Assembly: GCF_008386315.1 (NCBI RefSeq)
Contig: NZ_CP043808.1
Location: 1,612,001 to 1,676,000, forward strand
DNA: 64,000 nucleotides
Direction: 5' to 3'
DNA from: Serinicoccus marinus DSM 15273
GTDB lineage: Bacteria; Actinomycetota; Actinomycetes; Actinomycetales; Dermatophilaceae
The notes below the pieces were generated by a model. That model searched no databases. It worked only from the letters and a program-made list of their open reading frames with translations, and was not told the DNA's origin. A program made the translations under genes and the position numbers. The stretch's first letter is position 1; each line of letters begins with the position of its first letter. Below are positions 47,241 through 56,402 of the stretch, in pieces.

Positions 47241-47888
47241 GGAGTCCGTGGCATTCTCCGGGCCCTTCTCCGAGGGAGGGGCCGCCCGCGGCTGGTCCGC
47301 CGGCCCGGCGTGCAGGTGCCCGGCATCACGCAGGTGCTCCTGCACCCGGTGGGCGCCCTTGACCCCGAGCAGCGCACGGGGGTGGATGGCCTGCCCGGCC
47401 CGGACCACGGAGATCTGCCCGTTCGGCTCCAGCACGACCAGCGCGGCCTGGGAGAGGTGGCTGACGCCGGCCTGGCGCAGCGAGCTCCACAGCATCGGCA
47501 TGGTCAGCCCGTAGATGCGCAGCGCGTCGTTCTGCACCTTGCCGGCGACGACCAGCACCGCCGCGCGTGCCCGTGACTGCGCGTCGAGCTGCGGCAGCGG
47601 CAGCCGTCGCAGGTTGCGGAAGGTCACCTCGAGCCCGGCCAGCGTGCCCAGCGCGATGAGCCCGCCGGTGAGCGTCGGCACGTGACCCATCGTCGAGCGA
47701 CCCACGATCGCGCCGAGGACGGTGACGATCGCGAGGTCGAGGCTGCGAGGGCTGGAGTAGAGACGTTGTCCCCACAGCCGCAGCACGGCGCCGAAGACGA
47801 AGTAGATCGTGATCGTGCTGAGCACCACGGCGATCGCCCCGGCGGGCGTGATGCCGATGTAGTGCCACAGGTCACGCATGACCCTCAT
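47145..47888 (-). CDS. DUF421 (YetF/YcaP-type) membrane protein
   Basis: The 247-residue protein has two or three N-terminal membrane helices (about residues 10-75; AVVLSTITIYFVFGAVLRLWG, SLDLAIVTVLGAIVGRS). A cytoplasmic DUF421 domain follows with SRARAAVLVVAGKVQNDALRIYGLTMPMLW and a disordered Gln/Pro tail. The family is widespread and linked to spore and envelope functions, with no defined activity. A second ATG at 47879 is possible. The start faces the divergent GNAT gene. Confidence 0.8.
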   Translation of the reverse strand: MRVMRDLWHYIGITPAGAIAVVLSTITIYFVFGAVLRLWGQRLYSSPRSLDLAIVTVLGAIVGRSTMGHVPTLTGGLIALGTLAGLEVTFRNLRRLPLPQLDAQSRARAAVLVVAGKVQNDALRIYGLTMPMLWSSLRQAGVSHLSQAALVVLEPNGQISVVRAGQAIHPRALLGVKGAHRVQEHLRDAGHLHAGPADQPRAAPPSEKGPENATDSSPRSVPAPGQQPADQAQGEQAGPTQDGGRRE

Positions 47889-47952
47889 CGTCGCAGATGG
47901 CGACGGGAAAACCGGTGGCGGTGCCGACGTCGTGTCGGGCACGCTTGCACCC

Positions 47953-48939
47953 ATGGCACAGGACACGACGAGCGGGACGGCATACCGCTGGAGCACGCTG
48001 GGCGCCGCCGACGTCGAGGCGTGGTCGGACCTGGTGAACCACCTGGCGACCGTGGACGGCACCGAGGAGTTCCTGTCCGCGGAAGACCTGGCCGAGGAGC
48101 TGCAGGCACCCGGTCACGACCCGGAGCAGGACACGTGGGCCGCCTGGGACGGCGACACCATGGTGGGGTATGCCTCGGTCAGCGCACCCAGGACGCCGGA
48201 CCGGGACGGGCAGTCGCGGGGGTACATCGGTGGCGGCGTGCGGCTGGAGCACCGCGGCAGGGGGCTGGGCAGCGCGCTGCTGGACCGGGCCGAGCCGCGG
48301 GCCGAGCACCTGGCCCTGGAGCGGCACCCGGACCTCACCGGGTACCTCTCGGCCGACGGCGGGCTGGAGGGGTCCAGCGCCCGTGTGCTGCTCGCGGACC
48401 GCGGGTATGCCGTCGCCCGCTACTACAACTACCTCACCCGGGGCCTGGACGACCTACCGGCCGTGGGGGAGGTCGCCGGTGTCGAGCTCGACGACCCCAC
48501 CGACGCCGACCTGGAGGACACCAGGCTCGCCCACAACGCCGCCTTCGCCGACCACTGGGGGTCGGGGCCGGTCGACGCCGAGCGCTGGCGGGACATGTGG
48601 ACCTCGCGCAGCTCGCGTCCCGCGGTGTCCACCCTCGCCCGTGGTCGGGGAGGTCCGCTGGACGGGCAGGTGCTGGCCTACGTGCTGCTGGGGCAGTGGG
48701 TGGACCGTGAGGCCTACGTGTCGATCCTCGGGACCATCCCGTCGGCCCGGGGCCGGGGGATCGCCGCCGTCGCGCTGGCGCGGTCGATGAGGCTGGTCGC
48801 CGAGTCCGGCGACTACGACCTCATCGGGCTGGACGTGGACTCCGAGAGCCTGACGGGCGCCACCCGGCTCTACGAGCGGCTCGGCTTCGGCCTCAAGCTG
48901 CAGACGGCGGCGATGCGCAGGCCGCTGCCACCGGTCTGA
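47953..48939 (+). CDS. Tandem GNAT-domain N-acetyltransferase
   Basis: The 328 residues hold two GNAT domains. The first has an acetyl-CoA loop VRLEHRGRGLGSALLDRAE (about residues 96-114) and the second TIPSARGRGIAAVALARSM (about 262-280). A two-domain layout is shared with mycothiol synthase MshD, but the sequence does not fix that role, so the substrate is unknown. It is monocistronic. Confidence 0.82.
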   Translation: MAQDTTSGTAYRWSTLGAADVEAWSDLVNHLATVDGTEEFLSAEDLAEELQAPGHDPEQDTWAAWDGDTMVGYASVSAPRTPDRDGQSRGYIGGGVRLEHRGRGLGSALLDRAEPRAEHLALERHPDLTGYLSADGGLEGSSARVLLADRGYAVARYYNYLTRGLDDLPAVGEVAGVELDDPTDADLEDTRLAHNAAFADHWGSGPVDAERWRDMWTSRSSRPAVSTLARGRGGPLDGQVLAYVLLGQWVDREAYVSILGTIPSARGRGIAAVALARSMRLVAESGDYDLIGLDVDSESLTGATRLYERLGFGLKLQTAAMRRPLPPV

Positions 48940-48970
48940 CCCACCGGCCCCGGCGCCGGCACCTGACGCC

Positions 48971-48976
48971 TAGGGT
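48971..48976 (+). promoter_or_regulatory. -10 element TAGGGT, leaderless start of the hydrolase gene
   Basis: TAGGGT ends 7 bases before the GTG at 48984, with no clear -35. Confidence 0.5.
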
Positions 48977-48983
48977 GGGGCGG

Positions 48984-49811
48984 GTGAGCACCACTGACCC
49001 TGCCGGGCCGCTCGCGCAGACCGTCATCGGCGATCCCGGCAACCCGACCGTCGTCTTCTGCCACGGCCTGCTGGGCCGGGGCCGCAACTTCACCGGTGTC
49101 GCCAAGGCGCTGCAGCCAGACTTCCGCTGCGTGCTGCTGGACATGCCCGACCACGGCCGCTCGCCCTGGACCGAGCGCATCGACTACGCCACCGCCGCGG
49201 CGCTGCTCGTGGAGCAGCTCGAGCACCTGGCGACCGACGGGCCGGTGCACCTCGTGGGCCACTCCATGGGTGGTAAGACGGCGATGACCGCGGCCCTGCT
49301 GGCGCCGCACCTCGTGGACCGGCTCGTCGTCGTCGACATCAGCCCCACCGGGTCCGGGGAGGTGAGCGAGTTCGAGCACCTGCTGGGCTCGCTGCTGGCG
49401 CTCGACCTGTCGGCCGTCACCTCGCATGGGCAGGCGGACCGCGAGCTCGCCGCCTCGGTCGGGTCGCCCGCCCTGCGCGGCTTCCTGCTGCAGAACCTGC
49501 GGCGGGACCCGGGGACCCAGACCTTCGGCTGGCAGCCGAACCTCGAGGTCCTCCGTCGCGACCTGCCGACGATCACCGGCGACATCCCGCACGAGGACCG
49601 CACCTTCGAGGGGCGGGTGCTGTGGATCGCCGGGGGGGAGTCGCCCTACATCACCGAGGCGCACGAGGGGCCGATGCGGGCGCTCTTCCCCCGCACCGTC
49701 CAGGTCACCCTCAAGGGCGCCGGGCACTGGGTCCACTCCGAGCAGCCGGAGGCCTTCACCGCGACGCTGCGGCACTTCCTGGGCGGGCGTGCAGCGACCG
49801 TGAGAGCCTGA
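48984..49811 (+). CDS. Alpha/beta-fold hydrolase (YbfF-like esterase)
   Basis: The 275-residue protein has an oxyanion block VVFCHGLLGRGRNF, the nucleophile Ser94 in GHSMGGKTAM, an Asp in the late strand and His in GAGHWVHSEQPEAF. MPDHGRSPW is typical of the YbfF esterase group. The natural substrate is unknown. Three bases separate it from the YciO gene, so they may be co-transcribed. Confidence 0.85.
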   Translation: MSTTDPAGPLAQTVIGDPGNPTVVFCHGLLGRGRNFTGVAKALQPDFRCVLLDMPDHGRSPWTERIDYATAAALLVEQLEHLATDGPVHLVGHSMGGKTAMTAALLAPHLVDRLVVVDISPTGSGEVSEFEHLLGSLLALDLSAVTSHGQADRELAASVGSPALRGFLLQNLRRDPGTQTFGWQPNLEVLRRDLPTITGDIPHEDRTFEGRVLWIAGGESPYITEAHEGPMRALFPRTVQVTLKGAGHWVHSEQPEAFTATLRHFLGGRAATVRA

Positions 49812-49814
49812 GCC

Positions 49815-50435
49815 ATGGCACGCTTCCTCGACATCCACCCGGTCGACCCGCAGCCCCGGCTCGTCGCGCAGGTGGCGCAGGTGCTGCGGGAGGGCGGTCT
49901 GGCGGCCTTCCCCACGGACGCCTGCTACAGCCTCGGCGCGCATCTCGACGACCCGGACGCCAAGGCGCGCATCGTGGCGATCCGGCAGGTCGACGAGCGG
50001 CACCACTTCACCCTCATGTGCGCCGACTTCTCCCAGCTCGGGCAGTTCGTGCAGCTGGACAACGCCGTCTTCCGGGCCGTCAAGGCGGCGACCCCCGGGT
50101 GCTACACCTTCATCCTGCCCGCCACCAAGGAGGTGCCCCGGCGGCTCCTGCACCCCAAGAAGCGGACGGTGGGCGTGCGCATACCCCAGGACCCGATCTG
50201 CCGGGCGCTGCTCTCGGAGATGGGCGAACCGCTGCTCACCAGCACGTTGCTCATGCCGGGGGAGGAGGAGCCGCTGGGCTACGGGTGGGAGGTCAAGGAG
50301 CGGCTGGAGCACGTGGTCGACGTCGTCGTCGACGGCGACCAGACGGGCTGCGAGCCGACCACCGTGGTCGACCTCTCGGAGGGGTATGCCGAGGTGCTGC
50401 GCGTCGGGTCCGGCGACCCCGCGCCGTTCTCCTGA
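49815..50435 (+). CDS. YciO-type L-threonylcarbamoyladenylate synthase-family protein
   Basis: The 206-residue Sua5/YciO/YrdC protein has FPTDACYSLGA (about residues 33-43), RHHFTLMCADFSQL and PGCYTFILPATKEVP. Typical members make TC-AMP for t6A in tRNA; the YciO branch may have a modified activity. The basic KKRTVGVRIP block fits nucleotide and RNA binding. The ATG is 3 bases after the hydrolase stop. Confidence 0.85.
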   Translation: MARFLDIHPVDPQPRLVAQVAQVLREGGLAAFPTDACYSLGAHLDDPDAKARIVAIRQVDERHHFTLMCADFSQLGQFVQLDNAVFRAVKAATPGCYTFILPATKEVPRRLLHPKKRTVGVRIPQDPICRALLSEMGEPLLTSTLLMPGEEEPLGYGWEVKERLEHVVDVVVDGDQTGCEPTTVVDLSEGYAEVLRVGSGDPAPFS

Positions 50436-50447
50436 GCCGGCGGTGGC

Positions 50448-51080
<633 letters not shown>

Positions 51081-51120
51081 TCATGGCAGAGACGCGGGTC
51101 CGGCGAGCGGACGACCCGCC

Positions 51121-52269
51121 TCAGCGGCGCGAGAGCAGGACGGCCACCTCGTGATGCCGGGTCTGGGGGAACATGTCGAACATCCGCGCCCGCCGCACCC
51201 GGTATGCCGGCATCCGGGCCAGGTCCTCGGCCAGCGTGGCCGACGCGCAGCTGGAGTAGACGACGTGGGGTATGCCGGAGGAGTCCAGCCAGCGGGACAG
51301 CGTCTCGCCGAGCCCTCGCCGGGGCGGGTTCACCACCACCAGGTCGGGCCGGTCCTGCGGGGGCGCGGCCAGGGCATGGTCGGTCGCGTCGGCGGCGACG
51401 AAGCGCAGTCCCGCGGCGGTGTCTGCGCCCAGGTCGGCACGGCTGCACCGGGCGCCGCGGACGGCCTCCGCGGACACCTCGACCCCGGTGACAGCTCGAC
51501 CGGGCGCGGCCACGTGGACGGCGAAGCCCCCGACCCCGCAGTAGAGGTCCCAGACGGCGCTCGGGGCGAGGTCGGCCACCCACGCCGCGACCTGGCCGTA
51601 GAGCGCGGTGGCGACGGCGGTGTTGGTCTGGAAGAAGCTCCGGGTGCCGAGGTGGAGGATGACCTCGCCGACCCGCATGGGCAGGGTCGCCTCGTCGGTG
51701 AGCAGCTCCTCCTCAGGGCCCTCGAGCACCGCAGCATGCGCCGGCTGCAGGTTGATGCTGGCCACCCGGAGGCGAGGCAGGTCGGCGCGGGCGCGCACGG
51801 CGTCGACCAGCCCGGTCACCCGCCGCCGCTGGCCGGGGGAGCGCAGGACCACCCGCGCCATGAGCTCGCCGTCGGGGGAGTGGGTCAGCAGGACGTGCTT
51901 CAGCTCGCCCTGGCGGGTCGGCACGTCGTAGGGGGTCAGCCCGGCGTCGGCGAGCAGGGCGGGCAGGGACTCCACCACGGTGGCCAGGCCGGGTTCGTAG
52001 AGGCCGCACCCCCGCAGGTCGATGCCGTGGCCGGCGGCGTCGAGGATGCCCACGGTGGGGGCGGCCTTGCTCCCGCCGATCACGAGCTTGGCCTTGTTGC
52101 GGAAGTGGGACTCGCGGCTGGGCACCGCCTCCGCCCACGCCTGCCCGGCGACGTGCGCCGACAGGGTCGCGGCCACGGACGCCTGCTTCTCGGCGAGCTG
52201 GGCGGCGTACGGCTGCCCCATGAGGGTGCAGGACTGGCACGCTCCCGCGTCGAAGTAGTCGCACCGCAC
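51121..52269 (-). CDS. rlmC: 23S rRNA (uracil-747-C5)-methyltransferase RlmC-type
   Basis: The 382-residue TrmA/RumA-family enzyme has an N-terminal Fe-S cysteine set (CDYFDAGACQSC and GCGLYEP), the SAM motif DLYCGVGGFAVHVA, VVNPPRRGLG and the catalytic Cys341 in VVYSSCASATLAEDL. No TRAM domain precedes the Fe-S cluster, which is the RlmC/RumB layout rather than RlmD. It methylates U747 of 23S rRNA in E. coli, and the exact site here is inferred. Confidence 0.87.
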   Translation of the reverse strand: MRCDYFDAGACQSCTLMGQPYAAQLAEKQASVAATLSAHVAGQAWAEAVPSRESHFRNKAKLVIGGSKAAPTVGILDAAGHGIDLRGCGLYEPGLATVVESLPALLADAGLTPYDVPTRQGELKHVLLTHSPDGELMARVVLRSPGQRRRVTGLVDAVRARADLPRLRVASINLQPAHAAVLEGPEEELLTDEATLPMRVGEVILHLGTRSFFQTNTAVATALYGQVAAWVADLAPSAVWDLYCGVGGFAVHVAAPGRAVTGVEVSAEAVRGARCSRADLGADTAAGLRFVAADATDHALAAPPQDRPDLVVVNPPRRGLGETLSRWLDSSGIPHVVYSSCASATLAEDLARMPAYRVRRARMFDMFPQTRHHEVAVLLSRR

Positions 52270-52289
52270 CGCGACAGCCTAGCGAGCGC

Positions 52290-52827
52290 CTAGGGGCGAC
52301 CCCCGGTGCGCAGGCTGTCGACGGACCACCGTCCCGCCCCGGTGAAGGTCAACGGGAGGACGAGGGCCACGAGCAGCAGGACGGTCGCGCCGGTGAGGGA
52401 GCCGTCCTCGGCGAGCGGCCGGTAGCCCTCGGCCAGGAACACCCCGAGCGTCCACACCGCCGCGAGCAGCGCGGTGAGGAGGAAGGCGGACGGGCGGGTG
52501 AACAGTCCCAGGAGGAGCAGGACGGGCAGCCCCACGGCGGCGAGCATGAGCACCCAGGCGAAGAAGTCCGGGGCCTGGGAGCCGAGCAGGGTCTCGTCGA
52601 CCCGGGCCGTGAACCGGGGCATGTCGGCCGCCGCGTGGAGTCCCTGCGGGACCAGCAGGAGAGAGCCGGCGCGCAGGAGCAGCAGGCCGAAGTCGAGCGA
52701 CGCGCCCGTGCGCCTCCACCGGACCGGTGACGGCATACCCCTCGTCCCACAGGTCGCCGACCTCGCGGTGGTAGTCGGAACCGTCGTTGGGCCTGTCGCC
52801 GTGCTCGGGATCGGCGCTCTGGGTCAT
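52290..52827 (-). CDS. DoxX-like membrane protein (probable frameshift near the N-terminus)
   Basis: The core (52290-52736) has four membrane helices with FGLLLLRAGSLLLVPQGLHA, FFAWVLMLAAVGLPVLLLLGLF and VLLLVALVLPLTF, the DoxX layout. The upstream piece MTQSADPEHGDRPNDGSDYHREVG from an ATG at 52827 is in another frame. It would give a natural acidic cytoplasmic N-terminus if one base near 52735 were changed. If the sequence is right, translation would have to start inside the core at 52736. Function is unknown; relatives include oxidoreductase partners. Confidence 0.7.
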
Positions 52828-52891
52828 CGCCCCACTGTCCCAGGAAGGCGGCGCCTCGACCCGGGACCCGGCGGCGTGTCCGCGAGGTGGG

Positions 52892-53290
52892 TCAGGACCG
52901 GTTCAGCTCCTCCCGCAGCGCGGCGGCGTCCGCGGCGAGGTCCTCCTGGTCCCGCGGCCCCTTGCGGCCGAGGTCGAAGTCCCCCGGGTCGGAGGTGGGG
53001 AAGACGTGGACGTGCGCGTGCGGGACCTCGAAGCCCTGGACGATGACGCCGACCCTGTCGGCGCCGTAGACGCGCTGCTGGGCACGGCCGATGGTCGCGC
53101 AGACGTCCATCAGGTGGGCCAGGGTCTCCTGCGGCAGGTCCACCCAGTGGTCGACCTCCTGCCGCGGGACGACCAGGACGTGACCGGGGGTCAGCGGCTC
53201 GATGTCGAGGAAGGCGGCGCACACCTCGTCGCCCCACACGACGTGGCCGGGGATGTCGCCCTCGATGATCTTGGTGAAGATGGTCGCCAT
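52892..53290 (-). CDS. HIT-family nucleotide hydrolase
   Basis: The 132-residue protein begins TIFTKIIEGDIPGHVVW and carries the histidine triad HAHVHVFP near residue 90. The HinT-like branch hydrolyses adenosine phosphoramidates and acyl-AMP. RQEVDHWVDLP and the length match the family. It is monocistronic. Confidence 0.9.
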   Translation of the reverse strand: MATIFTKIIEGDIPGHVVWGDEVCAAFLDIEPLTPGHVLVVPRQEVDHWVDLPQETLAHLMDVCATIGRAQQRVYGADRVGVIVQGFEVPHAHVHVFPTSDPGDFDLGRKGPRDQEDLAADAAALREELNRS

Positions 53291-53510
53291 GCACCGAGCG
53301 TAGTGAGCCTCCGGGCGCCTTGCACTGGTAGCGCACCGGTGGTGTGCCTCAGGTGGCCGAGGTCGCGCGACCCGCGCGAGGCACAGCGGCCGGCTGAGCC
53401 TGTCGAGCTCGGTCGACCTCGACGCCGCCCAGGGCCTCGGAGGTCGGCGGGAGCGGGTGCGGCGGCGTGCCTGGCGGACCGTGCTCGGCGGGGTTGCCAC
53501 ACTGGGCGCC
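53291..53510. other. Gene-free gap with a GGCTGAGCCTGTCGAGCTC element
   Basis: No coding frame is convincing in these 220 bases. At 53392-53410 lies GGCTGAGCCTGTCGAGCTC, which resembles a short GC-rich palindromic word that is dispersed in many actinobacterial genomes. No promoter of the usual -10 form is seen directly before the small gene at 53511. Confidence 0.4.
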
Positions 53511-53636
53511 ATGGCGGACCTGACCGAGCCCTGCCCCAACTGCGGCACCCTGATGCGCTGGGAGACCTCGCACGAGCGGTGCGACGGCTGCGGGTGGATC
53601 AGGCCCTGCTGCGAGGGCGCCCCGTGCCCGGGGTAG
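53511..53636 (+). CDS. 41-residue cysteine-rich zinc-ribbon-like protein
   Basis: The ORF encodes MADLTEPCPNCGTLMRWE, then CDGCGW, then CCEGAPC before TAG. Two CxxC knuckles (Cys8/Cys11 and Cys24/Cys27) make a plausible zinc ribbon, and a third Cys cluster follows at 33, 34 and 39. Conserved spacing and clean overlap with the next start favour a real gene. Function is unknown; such ribbons often bind RNA or help protein complexes. Its last 13 bases overlap the next coding region. Confidence 0.6.
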   Translation: MADLTEPCPNCGTLMRWETSHERCDGCGWIRPCCEGAPCPG

Positions 53637-54523
53637 GCCGCGCGCAGGCCCTGGCCGCCGCCCTGGCGACCTGGTTCGTGCTCGTCCTGCTCCTGGGCGC
53701 CGTCGGCTTCAGCGTCGGGGTCGCCCTCGCGGCGGCCTGCGAGGGCGGCCTGGAGTGCCTGAACCACCTCTTCGGCGGAGCCCTCGTCGGGGCGCTCGCG
53801 GGAGCCCTGGTCGCGGCCGTCCTCGCCCGGCGGTGGATGCGCTGGTGGTGGCTGCCGACGACCCTGGTGCTGCTCGTGCCGGGCGCGATGCTCGCCGAGG
53901 TCGACGACACGCTCTCGATCGTGCTGGTCCTGCTCGCGCCCGTCGTGGCCGGACTCACCGCGGTGCGGCCGGGCGAGCGGGACGAGGACACGGGGGAGCG
54001 GCAGCCCGGCTGGTGGCCGGGCCTGGTCGCCCTGGGCGTGGCGGCCGCTCTCGCCCTGGGCACGTGGTTCGTCCTGGAGCGGCAGGACCGGCGGGCGGCG
54101 ATCGCCGAGGTCGAGGCGGTCGAGGCGCTCGGTGTCGAGCTCGTGGCGCCGGTCGACCGCGACGATCTGCGCATACCGACGATGACGGCGCTCTCCGGGG
54201 ACGACGTGAGGTACACCCTGGCACGCGGGGAGCACCCGGAGGTGTCCTACCTCGACGTGGCACTGCGTCCGGAGGGTGGCGACTGCGCCTCGCTCACCGA
54301 GCATCGTCCCTGCGAGCGGCTCGGCGACGGCCTCAGTGTCTACCGGAATCCCGAGAATGACCACTGGGTCGTCTACGTCGACCTCGGCGAGAGCCATGCA
54401 CGCCTCAGCGACGGCACCGGCACCGGCCGTGCGCCGGGCTGGACCGAGGACGAGGCGGTGCAGCTGGCGCTCGAGCTGGAGCCGGTCGACGCCGCCTGGC
54501 TGGTCGACGCGGAGGAGCGATGA
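53624..54523 (+). CDS. Membrane protein with C-terminal extracytoplasmic domain, unknown
   Basis: From a GTG at 53624 behind GAGGG, 299 residues give hydrophobic helices at about 12-35, 45-65, 70-90, 95-110 and 132-150. A soluble domain of about 145 residues follows (VRYTLARGEHPEVSYLDVALRP, two Cys near 225-235). I do not recognise the family. It overlaps the small cysteine-rich gene by 13 bases, which suggests coupled expression. Confidence 0.65.
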   Translation: MPGVGRAQALAAALATWFVLVLLLGAVGFSVGVALAAACEGGLECLNHLFGGALVGALAGALVAAVLARRWMRWWWLPTTLVLLVPGAMLAEVDDTLSIVLVLLAPVVAGLTAVRPGERDEDTGERQPGWWPGLVALGVAAALALGTWFVLERQDRRAAIAEVEAVEALGVELVAPVDRDDLRIPTMTALSGDDVRYTLARGEHPEVSYLDVALRPEGGDCASLTEHRPCERLGDGLSVYRNPENDHWVVYVDLGESHARLSDGTGTGRAPGWTEDEAVQLALELEPVDAAWLVDAEER

Positions 54524-54595
54524 CGTCGGGACGGGAACCCAGAACAGTCAGGCGACGTCTCGCCGACCGGGTGGCCGGGGAGCGACTCTGTGACG

Positions 54596-54635
54596 GCGAC
54601 TTTACATAATGTCGCTTATCGGCGTTATACGCCGA
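54596..54635. other. AT-rich island with two palindromes between convergent genes
   Basis: GCGAC-TTTACATAAT-GTCGC (54596-54615) and TCGGCGT-TAT-ACGCCGA (54619-54635) stand side by side. The A+T content is far above that of the surroundings. Both neighbouring genes end here (one plus, one minus), so a promoter operator is not expected. It could be a recombinase attachment site, a scar of a lost element or a binding site for a chromosome protein. No recombinase gene is adjacent. Confidence 0.45.
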
Positions 54636-54774
54636 CCGGGCCAGTCGGGAGTGACCCACGGTCGCCCCTCACGGACCTGGGCAAGCCTGTGCACCAGATG
54701 CAGCGTCGAGAACGGCGCTTCGCGTGCACATCCTTGCCCAGGTGCCGGAATCCTCGTCCGGTGCACACCCGTCC

Positions 54775-55188
54775 TCAGGCGCCCGGAGGCTGGTCCGGGT
54801 CCGCCGGGCCGTCGACGTTGACGGTGGGCGCGCCGGAGCCGCAGCGCACGATGACCGCTCGTGAGGGTTGGTCGCCAGGGTTCGACTCGCGGTGGACCGC
54901 CCCGGCGGGCACCCGGACGAAGTCGCCGGGCCCGGCCTCGACCACCTCGGCGCCACCGGGTCCGGACTCCAGCCGGAACGTCCCCGAGACGATGTAGAGC
55001 GTCGTCTCGTGCTCGCCGTGGTGGTGCCACCCGGTGACCGCACCGGGCTCGGTGTCCACCGTGCCGGTCCACATCCCGTCGCCGTGCTCGGCCCGCCGTC
55101 GGCTCATGCCCGGCGTCGGGTCCGCCGCCACCAGCGACCCGTCCCCGATGAGGCGGCAGGGGGTCGCCGCGCTGCGATCCTGCGTCAT
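54775..55188 (-). CDS. Cupin-domain protein
   Basis: The 137-residue single-domain cupin has motif 1 GWHHHGEHETTLYIVSGTF (about residues 53-71; metal-binding His and Glu) and motif 2 GDFVRVPAGAVHRESNP (about 88-104). It could be a small dioxygenase, isomerase or binding protein; nothing nearby tells which. Its start has no strong ribosome site. Confidence 0.8.
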   Translation of the reverse strand: MTQDRSAATPCRLIGDGSLVAADPTPGMSRRRAEHGDGMWTGTVDTEPGAVTGWHHHGEHETTLYIVSGTFRLESGPGGAEVVEAGPGDFVRVPAGAVHRESNPGDQPSRAVIVRCGSGAPTVNVDGPADPDQPPGA

Positions 55189-55346
55189 ACCTCATTCGAC
55201 CGCAGGCGTCGTCCTGCTGTCCACTCCCCCGTGCCGCGGATCGACCGCCGACCGGGCACGCGGACCCCCGGGCACGGCCGGTATACCTTGTGCTCCGAGG
55301 AACGAGCGAGAGGGCGGGACGGATGCCGTAGGAGCAGGACGACGGC

Positions 55347-56393
55347 GTGGAGCGCAACCTGTTCTGGCGCGCTGTCCACCGGGTGGACACCTCGCGCCCG
55401 GTCCGTGCCTTCGTCCGCTACCTGCTCGTCCGGGGCAACCTGTCCGCGGGCGGGGTGACGATCTCGGCGCTGGTCTCCCTGGTCGCCCTCGTGACCATCC
55501 TCACCAACGGCTTCCGGGCCACCCTCGGCCGGCAGCCCGAGCTCTTCGACCGGGTGATCCAGGCGATCAACACCGCCTTCCCGGGCCTGGTCGACGACGG
55601 CAGCAACGACGGCATCATCGACCCCGACCGGCTGGTTCTGGAGCAGTCGCTCACGCTGGCGACGATCATCTCGATCCCGGTGCTGCTGTGGACCGCGACC
55701 AACGTCATGACCGGGCTGCGCAACAGCGTGCGGTCGATGTTCGGCCTGACCGGCGCGCCGTTGCGCCCGGTGCGCGGCAAGGGCTGGGACGCCCTCGGGG
55801 TGGTCCTGCTCAGCCTGGCGGTGCTGCTGTCCTCGCTGCTGCTCAGCGGCTCGACCGGGCTGGCCCGCTCGGTCATCGAGGAGCTCGACATCAGCGGCGG
55901 CGCCAGCGTGCTCCTCATCCGGATCGCCGCCGTGACGGCGGCCTTCGTCGTCGACGCCGTCGTCTTCTACCTCCTCTTCCGGGTCGCGGCCAAGGTGCGG
56001 ATGCCGTGGCGCGACGCCCTCAAGGGAGCGCTGCTCGGCGCGACCGGCTGGGGGCTGCTGCGTCTCGCCGGCACCCAGGTCATTGGCGGCTGGGACAACC
56101 CGCTCTTCGCCTCCTTCGCCGTGCTGGCGACGCTCATCGTGTGGATCAACCTCGGCTTGCGCTGGGTGCTGTTCACCGCAGCCTGGACGGCCAACCCGCC
56201 GCACACCAACCTCCCCGTCGTCCCCACCGAGGTGCACGCCAAGGAGACCCCCAACTACGTGACCCAGAGCGCCCCGCACACCCTCGGCTGGCCGCACCAC
56301 GAGGTCACCGGCACCCTCATCCCCCACAACGGCGTTGTCGGCCACAACGACACGGCCGCGGAGCCCAGCGACACTCCCCTGCGCGACTCGTAG
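55347..56393 (+). CDS. YihY/BrkB-family inner-membrane protein
   Basis: The 348-residue protein has six hydrophobic segments between residues 25 and 280 and the family blocks NLSAGGVTISALVSLVALV. RKGALLG-like DALKGALLGATGWGLLRLAG and FASFAVLATLIVWINLGLRWVLF also match. A hydrophilic C-terminal tail of about 60 residues follows. The family, once taken for RNase BN, has no defined activity. Confidence 0.85.
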   Translation: MERNLFWRAVHRVDTSRPVRAFVRYLLVRGNLSAGGVTISALVSLVALVTILTNGFRATLGRQPELFDRVIQAINTAFPGLVDDGSNDGIIDPDRLVLEQSLTLATIISIPVLLWTATNVMTGLRNSVRSMFGLTGAPLRPVRGKGWDALGVVLLSLAVLLSSLLLSGSTGLARSVIEELDISGGASVLLIRIAAVTAAFVVDAVVFYLLFRVAAKVRMPWRDALKGALLGATGWGLLRLAGTQVIGGWDNPLFASFAVLATLIVWINLGLRWVLFTAAWTANPPHTNLPVVPTEVHAKETPNYVTQSAPHTLGWPHHEVTGTLIPHNGVVGHNDTAAEPSDTPLRDS

Positions 56394-56402
56394 GCTCCGG
56401 TC

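Noticed and set aside
53624..54523. Extension of the membrane-protein gene upstream to about 52787
   Set aside because: The upstream part covers the HIT and DoxX genes in shadow frame. The GTG at 53624 has a ribosome site and overlaps a plausible small gene.
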